DNA of 64,000 nucleotides. It comes from Pseudonocardia sp. CNS-139 (GTDB lineage: Bacteria > Actinomycetota > Actinomycetes > Mycobacteriales > Pseudonocardiaceae). The stretch lies in the NCBI GenBank assembly GCA_001942415.1, contig MKJX01000022.1:44309-108308 (forward strand), in the 5' to 3' direction. Numbering within the stretch: position 1 is the first letter of the stretch; every line of letters starts with the position of its first letter. The notes under the pieces were generated by a model, which saw nothing but the letters and a program-made list of their open reading frames with translations, searched no databases and was not told where the DNA came from. The translations under genes were made by a program, and so were the position numbers. This document shows, one piece after another, positions 18,559 through 27,661 of the stretch.

Positions 18559-19928
18559 GCGTGTCCCGGGTGCTCGTCGCGAACCGCGGCGAGATCGCGG
18601 TGCGGGTGCTGCGCGCGTGCCAGGAGCTGGGGCTGGAGACCGTGCTGGCCGTGTCGGACGCGGACCGGGAGAGCCTCCCGGCCCGGCTCGCCGACCGGAC
18701 GGTCTGCATCGGCCCGGCCCGGGCCACCGACAGCTACCTCAACGTCGGCGCGGTCGTGACGGCGGCCGTCGGCACCGGCTGCGACGCGCTGCACCCCGGC
18801 TACGGCTTCCTCGCCGAGTCGCCCGCGCTGGCGCAGGCCTGCGCGGAAGCCGGCATCGTGTTCGTCGGGCCGACCGCCGAGCACATGCGCCGGATGGGCG
18901 ACAAGATCCGGGCCCGGCAGGTCGCCCGCGAGCAGGGCGTGCCGACGCTGCCCGGGTCGGGGCGCATCGAGTCGGTCGAGGAGGCCGTCGAGGTCGCGAC
19001 GGGCATCGGGCTGCCGGTGATCGTCAAGGCGTCGGCGGGTGGTGGCGGGCGCGGCATGAAGGTCGTGACGGACGCGGCCGACCTGCCCACCGTGCTGGCG
19101 GCCGCGGCGGCCGAGGCCAAGGCCGCGTTCGGCGACCCGACGCTCTACCTGGAGCGGTTCGTCGCGAACGCCCGGCACGTCGAGGTGCAGCTGCTCGGCG
19201 ACCGCTACGGGCACGTCGTGCACGTCGGCGAGCGGGACTGCTCGCTGCAGCGGCGCAACCAGAAGGTCGTGGAGGAGGCGCCCGCCCCGAACATCCCCGA
19301 GCCGGTGCGCGCGGAGATCCGCGCGGCGGCCGTCCGGCTGGCGGAGAGCATCCGCTACGAGAACGCCGGCACCGTCGAGTTCCTCTACGACCAGGACACG
19401 GACGACTTCTACTTCCTGGAGATGAACACGCGCATCCAGGTCGAGCACCCGGTCAGCGAGATGATCACCGGGATCGACCTGGTGGAGGAGCAGTTCCGGA
19501 TCGCCGCGGGCGAGCCGCTGCGCTTCGGCCAGGACGAGGTGGTCTTCCGCGGTCACGCGATCGAGTGCCGGATCACCGCGGAGGTCGCGGCCGAGGGCTT
19601 CCGCCCGAACGCCGGGCGGATCACCCGCTGGGAGCAGCCCGTCGCGCCGTACGTGCGCGTCGACACCCACTGCCACCCGGGCTACCTGGTGCCGATGCAC
19701 TACGACTCGCTGCTCGCGAAGCTCGTGGTCTACGGCTCCACGCGCGAGGAGGCGGTGTGGCGCATGCTGCGGGCGCTGCGCCGGTTCCGCGTGGAGGGCC
19801 TCGGCACCACGGTCGACGTGCTGGAGTTCCTCGTCGCGCGGCCGGAGTTCGCGAGCGGCGCGGTCACCACGCACCTCATCGCCGACGTGCTGGACGAGTT
19901 CGCCGCGGCCCCGGTGGCCGTCCCGTGA
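18555..19928 (+). CDS. Biotin carboxylase (AccC-type), intact
   Basis: This intact 457-residue ATP-grasp enzyme carboxylates the biotin of BCCP with bicarbonate and ATP. It shows the N-terminal VSRVLVANRGEIAVRVLRAC, the glycine loop VKASAGGGGRGMKVV, LQRRNQKVVEEAP, and the catalytic EMNTRIQVEHPVSEMITGID. The C-terminal domain ends normally. It is one of the few large genes here without a frame change. Overlaps on both sides (ATGA with BCCP, GTGA with the small gene) place it firmly in the operon. It looks like a dedicated subunit and not the housekeeping acyl-CoA carboxylase alpha chain, which normally is fused to BCCP in actinobacteria. Confidence 0.93.
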   Translation: MSVSRVLVANRGEIAVRVLRACQELGLETVLAVSDADRESLPARLADRTVCIGPARATDSYLNVGAVVTAAVGTGCDALHPGYGFLAESPALAQACAEAGIVFVGPTAEHMRRMGDKIRARQVAREQGVPTLPGSGRIESVEEAVEVATGIGLPVIVKASAGGGGRGMKVVTDAADLPTVLAAAAAEAKAAFGDPTLYLERFVANARHVEVQLLGDRYGHVVHVGERDCSLQRRNQKVVEEAPAPNIPEPVRAEIRAAAVRLAESIRYENAGTVEFLYDQDTDDFYFLEMNTRIQVEHPVSEMITGIDLVEEQFRIAAGEPLRFGQDEVVFRGHAIECRITAEVAAEGFRPNAGRITRWEQPVAPYVRVDTHCHPGYLVPMHYDSLLAKLVVYGSTREEAVWRMLRALRRFRVEGLGTTVDVLEFLVARPEFASGAVTTHLIADVLDEFAAAPVAVP

Positions 19929-20107
19929 CGCGCGACGAGCTGCGTGTCCTCGACGCGCTCCTCGTCGGCAACGGGTATCCGGACGACGTGCTGGACGCGC
20001 TGCTCCCGCACGTCGCGCAGTACCGGGAGCTGGCCGCGGCGCTGCGGGCGCTCCCGCTCGGCGAGGTGCCGAACGCGCTGGTCCTGCCGGCCGGCGGGCG
20101 CAAGTGA
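19925..20107 (+). CDS. AtzG/GatC-like small subunit (DUF4089-like)
   Basis: This 60-residue protein sits between biotin carboxylase and amidase with GTGA overlaps on both sides. It is mostly helical (LRVLDALLVGNGYPDDVLDA, then VAQYRELAAALRALPLGEVP) and ends in NALVLPAGGRK. Size, position directly before an amidase, and the pattern of helices followed by a P-rich tail resemble AtzG and HpxX, GatC-like subunits that pair with AtzE-type amidases. I assign it on context and pattern only. If right, the amidase works as a two-subunit enzyme. Confidence 0.5.
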   Translation: MTRDELRVLDALLVGNGYPDDVLDALLPHVAQYRELAAALRALPLGEVPNALVLPAGGRK

Positions 20108-21477
20108 CGCGCACGCTAGTCGAGGCCCGCGCGGCGCTGGCCGCCGGCGAGGTCGGCGCCGCGGAGCTGACGGCGGCGGCGCTGGCGCGGGCGGACCGGT
20201 ACGCCGGGTACGCCCTGTTCATCACCCCGCTCGCGGACCGGGCCCGGGACGCCGCGGCGGCCGTCGACCGGGCCCGGGCGGCCGGCGCCCCGCTCGGGCC
20301 GCTCGCCGGGGTGCCGGTCACGGTGAAGGACAACATCGACATGGCCGGGCAGGTCACCACGCCGGCTCCCCGCTCTTCGCCGGCCGGGTCGCCGCCGCGG
20401 ACGCCCGCCGTCGCCCGCGTGGAGGCGGCCGGCGCCGTCGTGCTCGGCAAGACCAACCTGCACGAGCTCGCCTTCGGCGGCACCTCGGTCAACCCGTTCC
20501 ACGGGACCGTCCCCAACCCGTGGGCGCCCGACCGGATCGCCGGCGGGTCGAGCGGCGGGTCCGCGGCCTGCGTCGCGCTCGGCGTCGGCCACGCCTCGCT
20601 CGGCACGGACGCGGCCGGGTCGGTGCGCATGCCGGCGAGCTGCTGCGGGCTCGTCGGGCTCAAACCGACCCACGGGCTCGTCCCGACGCGCGGGGTGCTG
20701 CCGACCAGCACCGAGCACATCGACCACGTCGGCGTGCTCGTCCGGACGGTCGCCGACGCACGCCTGATGCTCGGCGTGCTGGCCGGTCCCGAGCCGGCCG
20801 ACCCGCACTCCGCCCAGCGCGACGCGGGCCCGCCCGCGCACCGCGACGACCTGCGCGGCGTGCGCGTGGGCGTGCCCGAGGGCTGGTTCTAGGCCGAGCT
20901 GGACCCGCCCGTCGAGGCCGCCGGCCGGGCCGCGCTCGACCTGATGGCCGGGGCCGGCGCGGAGCTCGTGCCGGTGCCGATGGACATCGCCGACCTCGTG
21001 CCGATGCTGCGGGTCGCGATGTTCGCCGAGGCGTACGTCTTCCACCAGCCCACGCTCGACGCCAGCCCCGAGCTGTACTCCCCCGACCTGCGGCACCGGC
21101 TGATGGCCGGCCAGTACGTGCTCGCCCAGGACTACATCCGCGCGCTGCGCGTGCGACGGCTCGTCGTCGAGGCGATGCGCGACGCGCTGGCCCGCGCGGA
21201 CGTGCTCGCCATGCCGACGCTCCCGGTGCTCCCGCCGACGATCGCCGAGGCCACCACGGGCTCGCCGGCCGTGACCGCGCTGGCCCGCAACACGTCGGTG
21301 GTGAACCAGTCCGGGCACCCGGCCGTCAGCGTGCCGATGGGCATGGCCGGCGGGCTGCCGATGGGGTTGCAGCTGGTCGGTCAGGCGTTCGGGGACCACG
21401 ACCTGCTGGCCGTGGCCGAGGTGGTGGAGGGCCTGGTCGGGTTCGAGCCCTACCGGGGCGCGCCCGGCTGGCCGTAG
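20104..21477 (+). CDS. Amidase-signature hydrolase with in-frame stop and local frameshift
   Basis: The amidase-signature Ser-Ser-Lys triad is visible: lysine in VPVTVKDNIDMAG, cis-serine in RIAGGSSGGSAACVALG and nucleophile serine in LGTDAAGSVRMPASCCG. The same frame continues after a TAG at 20890-20892 (between EGWF and AELDPP) to the family end GFEPYRGAPGWP. Near 20360-20415 the frame is lost and regained: the natural segment AGSPLFAGRVAAADA is read one base off. With both repaired the protein is about 457 residues. TAG for TAC is a single change, so error or recent decay are both possible. The GTG start overlaps the small gene. Amide substrate is unknown. The end overlaps a convergent gene by 28 bases. 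Confidence 0.75.
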
Positions 21478-21662
21478 GCCGGCGGGACGCGCTGCGCCTG
21501 CGGCGAGCCGGCCAGCGTGGCGTGCACCTGCGCGATGCCGAGCAGCAGCTGGATCTCCGAGGCGACCCAGGTGTCGTCCTTCTGCAGCTCGCGCGTGCGG
21601 CGCATGGCCTCCTCCAGGTAGCGCTCGGCCTGGCGGAAGTGCTCGTCGGCGTTCTGTGGCAT
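21450..21662 (-). CDS. Small conserved-looking protein next to dnaE
   Basis: This 70-residue protein starts at ATG 21662, fifteen bases after the dnaE stop. It has a charged helical N-terminus (DEHFRQAERYLEEAMRRTRE) and a second helix (WVASEIQLLLGIAQVHATLA), then a proline-rich tail. I do not recognise a family. The location directly downstream of dnaE suggests co-transcription. Its end overlaps the end of the convergent amidase gene by 28 bases. No membrane segment or cysteine motif is present. Confidence 0.6.
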   Translation of the reverse strand: MPQNADEHFRQAERYLEEAMRRTRELQKDDTWVASEIQLLLGIAQVHATLAGSPQAQRVPPAYGQPGAPR

Positions 21663-21676
21663 GTGAATGAGTCTCC

Positions 21677-24600
21677 TCAGCCCAGGCAGCCCGGGCCCAG
21701 CAGTGCCTTGAGGTCGCCCATCAGCGACGGGGAGTGCGTGACCTTCAGCGCGTCGTCCAGCCGGAGCACCGTGGTGCGGGTGCCGTTGACCAGCGAGAGG
21801 TGCACCTCGGACGTGCCCGGGTGGTTGCTCAGCACGTCGCGCAGCTTCGACACCCGCTGCGGCGTGCACAGCTCCGTGCGGATGCTGACCTTCACCGGCG
21901 GCGCGGCGCCGTTGGCCGCCTGGCTGAGGTCGGGCACCGCGAGGTCGTTGACGATCAGCGACACCCGGTCGTCGCGCTTGTTGACCCGGGCCTTGACCAG
22001 CACGATCGCGTCCTCGGCCACGTCGACGCCGACCACCTGGTAGCAGCGCGGGAAGAACAGCACCTCGATGCCGCCGGCGAGATCCTCCAGCTGCGCGGAC
22101 GCCCACGGCTCGCCGTTCTTGTTCACCCGCCGGTTCACGCCGGTGAGGATGCCGCCGATCGTGACCTGGTGGCCGTCGGGGACGTTGCCCTCCAGGATCG
22201 TGGTGATCGACATGTCCGACTTGGAGAGCAGCACCTGCTCCACACCCTGCAGCGGGTGGCCCGACACGTAGAGCCCGAGCATCTCCCGCTCGACGGCGAG
22301 CCGGTGCTTGGCGTCCCACTCGTCGGACGGGACCTTCACGTCGAACACTCCGGCGAGCGCCGGGTCGGTGTCGGCCGCGGAGCCGTCGAGCGACCCGAAG
22401 AGGTCGAACTGGCCCATCGACGCGGCCTTCTTCGTGCTCATCACGGCGTCGACGGCGTCGGCGTGGACCAGCAGCAGGCCCTTGCGCGGGTGGCCGAGCG
22501 AGTCGAACGCGCCGGCCTTGATCAGCGACTCGATGACCTTCTTGTTGCAGACGACCGCGTCGACCTTGCGCAGGAAGTCGGAGAAGTCGGTGAACGCGCC
22601 CTTCTCCTTGCGGGCCGCCACGATCGCGTCGACGACGTTGGCCCCGACGTTGCGGATGCCGCCGAGGCCGAACCGGATGTCGTCGCCGACCGGCGCGAAG
22701 TTGCGCACCGAGTCGTTGACGTCGGGCGGGAGCACGGTGATGCCCATGCGGCGGCACTCGGCCAGGTAGACCGCGGCCTTGTCCTTGTCGTCGCGCACGG
22801 ACGTGAGCACCGCGGCCATGTACTCGGCCGGGTAGTTGGCCTTGAGGTAGGCGGTCCAGTAGGAGACGAGCCCGTACGCCGCGGAGTGGGCGCGGTTGAA
22901 CGCGTAGTCGGAGAACGGGAGCAGGATGTCCCACAGCGTCTTGACCGCGTCGGCCGAGTAGCCGTGGTCCTTCATGCCCTGGGCGAAGCCCTCGTACTCC
23001 TTGTCGAGGATCTCCTTCTTCTTCTTGCCCATCGCGCGGCGCAGCAGGTCGGCCTTGCCCAGGGTGTAGCCCGCGAGCTTCTGCGCGATGGCCATGACCT
23101 GTTCCTGGTAGACGATCAGGCCGTAGGTCTCGCCGAGGATGTCCTTGAGCGGCTCGGCCAGCTCCGGGTGGATCGCCTTGACCTCTTGCCGGTGGTTCTT
23201 GCGGTCGGCGTAGTCGTTGTGCGCGTTGGCGCCCATCGGGCCGGGCCGGTACAGCGCGCCGACCGCGGAGATGTCGTCGAACTCGGTGGGGGCCATGCGC
23301 CGCAGCAGGTCGCGCATCGGGCCGCCGTCCAGCTGGAACACGCCCAGCGTGTCGCCGCGGCCGAGCAGCTCGTAGGTCTTCGGGTCCTCGAGCTCGACGT
23401 TCTCGATGACGAGCTTCGGCTTGCCGTTGAGCTCGATGTTGTCGAGCGCGTCGTCGATGATCGTGAGGTTGCGCAGGCCCAGGAAGTCCATCTTGAGCAG
23501 CCCGAGCGTCTCGCAGGCGCCCATGTCGAACTGCGTGATGATGGCGCCGTCGGCCTCGCGGCGCTGGATCGGGATGACGTCCAGCAGCGGCTTGCTCGAC
23601 ATGATCACGCCGGCCGCGTGCACGCCCCACTGGCGCTTGAGGCCCTCCAGGCCCCGCGCGGTGTCGATGATCTCCTTGACCTGCGGGTCGGCCTCGTACA
23701 GGGCCCGGACCTCGGTGGCCTCGGAGTAGCGCTTGTGCGCCGGGTCGAACACGCCCGAGAGCGGGATGTCCTTGCCCATGACCGCGGGCGGCATCGCCTT
23801 GGAGATGCGGTCGGCCACCGCGTAGCCGGGCTGCCCGTAGAGCACCCGCGCGGAGTCCTTGATCGCGGCCTTCGCCTTGATCGTGGAGTACGTGATGATC
23901 TGCGCGATGCGGTCCTCGCCGTACTTCTCCGTGGTGTAGCGGATCATCTCGCCGCGCCGGCGCTCGTCGAAGTCCATGTCGATGTCGGGCATCGAGATGC
24001 GCTCGGGATTGAGGAACCGCTCGAAGATCAGCTTGTGCTTGATCGGGTCGAGGTCGGTGATGCCCAGCGCGTACGCGACCAGCGAGCCGGCGGCCGAGCC
24101 GCGGCCGGGGCCGGTGCGGATGCCGACGGACTTGGCGTGCTGGATGAGGTCGGCGGTGACGAGGAAGTAGCCGGGGAAGCCCATCTGGACGATGACGCCG
24201 ACCTCGTACTCGGCCTGCTTCCGGTAGCGCTCGGTGACGCCGCCCGGGAACCGCTGGTGCAGCCCCCGCTCGACCTCCTTGACCAGCCAGCTCTCCTCCG
24301 TCTCCCCGTCGGGGACGGGGGCGCGGGGCATGAGGTCCTGGCCCTCGGTGAAGTCGACGTTCACGCGCTCGGCGATCAGCAGCGTGTTGTCGCAGGCCTC
24401 GGGGTGGACGGGGTCCCACTGCGCGCGCATCTCGGCGGCCGACTTCAGGTAGAAGTCCTGCGCGTCGAACTTGAAGCGGCCCGGGTCGGCCAGCGTCTTG
24501 CCGGTCTGGACGCACAGCAGCACCTCGTGCGGCCTGGCGTCCTCGGCGTAGGTGTAGTGCAGGTCGTTGGTGGCGAGGCCGGGCAGGCCGAGCTTCTTCT

Positions 24601-25239
24601 TGAGGTCGAACAGGGCCTCCTGGACCTGCTTCTCGATCGCGATGCCGTGGTCCATCAGCTCGCAGAAGAAGTTGTCCTTGCCGAAGATGTCGCGGTAGTC
24701 GCTCGCGGCCTGGCAGGCGTCGTCGAAGCGGTCCTGCTGCAGCAGCCGCTGCACCTCGCCGGACGGGCACCCGGTGGTGGCGATGATGCCCTTGCCGTAC
24801 GTCTCCAGCAGTTCCCGGTCCATGCGGGGCTGTAGTAGTAGCCCTCCAGGCTCGCCAGCGACGAGAGCCGGAAGAGGTTGTGCATCCCCTCGGTGTTCTC
24901 GGCCAGCAGCGTCATGTGGGTGTACATCTCACCCGGGTTGTCGTCGCTGACCTGCTGCCCGCCGAGCGTGGCGCGCTTGCGCTCGTGGCGGGAGCCGGGC
25001 GAGAGGTAGCCCTCCATGCCGATGATCGGCTTGACCCCGTTGGCCTTCGCCTTGCGCCAGAACTCGTAGGCGCCGAAGACGTTGCCGTGGTCGGTCATCG
25101 CGAGCGCCGGCATCTCCATGCGCGCGGCTTCCTTGAACAGGTCGTCCAGCCGCGCCGCACCGTCGAGCATCGAGAACTCGGTGTGCGTGTGGAGGTGGAC
25201 GAAGCTGTCTCCGCTCCTGGAACCGGCACCGCTCGCCAT
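21677..25239 (-). CDS. dnaE: DNA polymerase III alpha subunit (frameshifted near N-terminus)
   Basis: This is the replicative polymerase catalytic subunit. The PHP domain opens [20 protein letters not shown]. The polymerase active site has the aspartate pair in [14 protein letters not shown] and the preceding [35 protein letters not shown] and the C-terminal OB region follow. ATG 25239 begins [15 protein letters not shown]. One base is missing near 24832, after ASLEGYYY. The corrected length of 1187 matches actinobacterial DnaE1 exactly, so this essential gene illustrates that the frame changes in this window are mostly sequence errors. Confidence 0.96.
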
Positions 25240-25477
25240 GGGGTGGGGAGCTCCCTCCTGGCGCCGCGGCGGCGGCGCTCGAACGACGCAGGCGGCCACC
25301 CGCACCACCGGACCTCCCCGGCCGACCGGCTCGGAGCCGATCACCGGACGGACCCGGCGGGCCGGTGCGGACCGCAGAGGACGCCCCAGGTTAGCCCCGG
25401 CGTCCGACAGTCCCGGACACCGCGGCGGGGTGTCGCGGAACCCGCTGCTCACACGCCTCCGGCGTGTCGGACCCCCC

Positions 25478-25646
25478 GACTCGCGCACCCGAATCCAGCG
25501 ACTCGCGTGCACTAAAACCGCGACTCGCGGGTGGGACGGGCGTGCCCCGCGAGTCGCTGGATCAGTGCGCGCGAGTCGCTGGATCAGTGCGCGCGTCGCT
25601 GGATCAGTGCGCGCGAGTCGCTGGATTGGTGCGCGCGAGTCGCGGC
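25478..25646. repeat. Array A of 22-bp CGCGAGTC repeats, two opposed blocks
   Basis: In the divergent region dnaE/hydrolase (25240-25684), GACTCGCG occurs at 25478, 25500 and 25522 (22-bp steps). The reverse form CGCGAGTC occurs at 25548, 25570, 25612 and 25634, with one copy between them shortened by two bases. The right-hand unit reads CGCGAGTCGCTGGATCAGTG. Each block reads CGCGAGTC toward its nearer gene. The rest of this 445-bp region shows no gene. Confidence 0.85.
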
Positions 25647-25684
25647 GTCCGGGGGGTGGAGGGGCCCGCCTAGACTCGCCGTCG

Positions 25685-26566
25685 ATGTCCGCCCCGTCCC
25701 CCTACGCCCCGCTGGTCGCGCGGGTGCCCGTCCGCACCGGCGAGATCACGGTGGACGGCACCCCGGCGCGGGTGTGGACCTACGGTCCCGACGAGGCCGC
25801 CACCCGGATCGTCTTCCTGCACGGCCTGCGCGGCGACCACCACGGGCTGGAGCCGATCCTCGCCCACCTGCCCGGCGTCCGGGTCGTCGTGCCGGACCTG
25901 CCCGGCTTCGGGGCGTCGCCGCCGATGCGCGGCCGTCACGACGTCGCCGGCTACGCGGCCTGGACGCGCGGCCTGCTCGCCGCCGTCGCGCCGGAGGGGG
26001 CGGTGCTGGCCGGGCACTCGTTCGGCTCGGTCGTGGCCACGGCCGCCCTCGCTGCCGAGGCCCCGCCGGTGCAGGCGCTGGTGCTGGTCAACCCCATCGC
26101 CGCATCGGCGCTGGCCGGGCCGCGCAAGATGATGACCGGCGTGACGGTCGCCTACCACCGGCTCGCCGCCGCGCTGCCCGAGGCGGCCGGCACCGCGCTG
26201 CTGCGGCACCCGCTCATGACGCGCATCGCGAGCGTCGCGATGGCCACCACCCGCGACCGCGACCTGCGCCGCTGGATCCACGCGGAGCACGGCCGCTACT
26301 TCTCGACGTTCGCCGACCGGCGCACGCTGCTGGAGGCCTTCGACGCGTCGGTCCGCCACGACGTCGCCGAGTACGCGCCTGCGGTGGCCGTGCCGACGCT
26401 GCTGGTCGCGGCCGAGCACGACGACATCGCGCCGCTCCCGGCCCAGCGGGCGCTGCTGGCCCGGTTCCCGGACGCGCGCCTGGCCGCCGTGCCCGGCACC
26501 GGGCACCTCGCGCACTACGAGGCGCCCGCGGCCGTGGCCCGCGCGATCGCGGAGTTCGTGACATGA
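25685..26566 (+). CDS. Alpha/beta hydrolase
   Basis: This intact 293-residue protein has an oxyanion region VFLHGLRGDHHG, nucleophile elbow LAGHSFGSVVA (Ser), acid in VAAEHDDIAPL and histidine in VPGTGHLAHYEAP. Such enzymes are soluble esterases or lipases of broad type; the substrate is not predictable. A TAGACT hexamer eight bases before the ATG and no ribosome site suggest a leaderless transcript. The stop overlaps the glycosyltransferase start (ATGA), so the two are translated together, and a role in lipid or glycolipid metabolism is possible. Confidence 0.88.
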   Translation: MSAPSPYAPLVARVPVRTGEITVDGTPARVWTYGPDEAATRIVFLHGLRGDHHGLEPILAHLPGVRVVVPDLPGFGASPPMRGRHDVAGYAAWTRGLLAAVAPEGAVLAGHSFGSVVATAALAAEAPPVQALVLVNPIAASALAGPRKMMTGVTVAYHRLAAALPEAAGTALLRHPLMTRIASVAMATTRDRDLRRWIHAEHGRYFSTFADRRTLLEAFDASVRHDVAEYAPAVAVPTLLVAAEHDDIAPLPAQRALLARFPDARLAAVPGTGHLAHYEAPAAVARAIAEFVT

Positions 26567-27633
26567 GGGTGCTGTTCGACTGCCGGTACGTGCGGCCCGA
26601 GCGCCCGGACGGGATCAGCCGCTACTCGGTCGGGCTGGTCACCGCGCTCGCCGCGCTGCACCCGGTGGAGCTGCTGGTGAGCGACCGGCGCCAGCTCGCG
26701 CACCTGCCGGACGTCCCGTGGCACCTGGTGACGGGCCCGACGAGCGCGGCGGAGCCGCTGGTCGCGCGGCAGGTGCGGCGGCTCGACCCGGACGTCGTCT
26801 TCTCCCCGATGCAGACGATGGGCAGCTGGGGCCGCGACTACGCGCTGGTCCTGACGCTGCACGACCTCATCTACTACCGCAACCGCACCCCGCCGCCGGA
26901 GTTCGCGGCGCCGATCCGGCTGCTCTGGCGGCTCTACCACCTCGCGTGGTGGCCGCAGCGGGTGCTGCTCGACCGGGCCGACGCGGTCGTCACCGTCTCG
27001 GAGACGACGGCCGGGCTCATGGCGCGCCACCGGCTCACCCGCCGGCCCGTCACCGTCGTGCCGAACGCGCCCGGCCCGGCCCCCGACCTCCCGCGCGCCC
27101 CGCGCACCGGCGCGCTGGTCTACATGGGCTCGTTCATGCCGTACAAGAACGTGGCGACGCTCGCGGCCGCGATGCCGTCCCTGCCCGGCCACGAGCTGCA
27201 CCTCATGAGCCGGATCAGCCCCGACGAACGGGCCCGGCTCACCGCGGTGGCGCCCGGGGGCTGGCTCGTCTTCCACGGCGGCGCGGGCGACGAGACCTAC
27301 CGCGACGTGCTGCGTGGGGCGACCGCGCTGGTCACGGCGTCGCGGGACGAGGGGTTCGGCATCCCGCTGGTCGAGGCGATGGCGCTGGGCACGCCGGTGG
27401 TCGTGAGCGACATCCCGGTGTTCCGCGAGGTCGCCGGCGACGCCGGGGCGTACGTCGACCCGGACGACGTCGGCGGGTTCGTGCGGGCCGTCGAGGAGCT
27501 GGCCGACCCGGACGTGTGGGAGGAGCGCTCGGCCGCGGCCCGCAAGCAGGCCGACCGCTACAGCTGGGACGCGAGCGCGCGGATCCTGCTGGCCCTGCTG
27601 GAACGCGTGGTGCGCGACCGCCGCCGTCCCTGA
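26563..27633 (+). CDS. Glycosyltransferase family 4
   Basis: This intact 356-residue GT-B enzyme begins MRVLFDCRYVRPERPDGISR and has the sugar-nucleotide binding half with YMGSFMPYKNVATLAAAM. The E-x7-E region reads RDEGFGIPLVEAMALGTPVV, then SDIPVFREVAGDAGAYVD. GT4 enzymes retain anomeric configuration and use UDP- or GDP-sugars; acceptors include lipids and polysaccharides. It is translationally coupled to the alpha/beta hydrolase. No wider polysaccharide cluster is nearby, and another GT4 gene converges on its end. Substrate unknown. Confidence 0.9.
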   Translation: MRVLFDCRYVRPERPDGISRYSVGLVTALAALHPVELLVSDRRQLAHLPDVPWHLVTGPTSAAEPLVARQVRRLDPDVVFSPMQTMGSWGRDYALVLTLHDLIYYRNRTPPPEFAAPIRLLWRLYHLAWWPQRVLLDRADAVVTVSETTAGLMARHRLTRRPVTVVPNAPGPAPDLPRAPRTGALVYMGSFMPYKNVATLAAAMPSLPGHELHLMSRISPDERARLTAVAPGGWLVFHGGAGDETYRDVLRGATALVTASRDEGFGIPLVEAMALGTPVVVSDIPVFREVAGDAGAYVDPDDVGGFVRAVEELADPDVWEERSAAARKQADRYSWDASARILLALLERVVRDRRRP

Positions 27634-27661
27634 GGCCTGGAAAGGGCGGGGCGAGGGCCGC

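Noticed and set aside
20890..20892. Recoding of TAG (pyrrolysine or readthrough) in the amidase
   Set aside because: No Pyl genes or readthrough context; neighbouring frame errors make a base error or decay far more likely.
21734..24835. Very long open frames opposite dnaE and other genes
   Set aside because: They are mirror frames produced by high GC; composition is unlike real proteins and no family motifs appear.
25478..25646. CRISPR-like array from regular spacing
   Set aside because: Units are 22 bp with similar linkers, no unique 30-base spacers, two opposed orientations, and no cas genes in the window.
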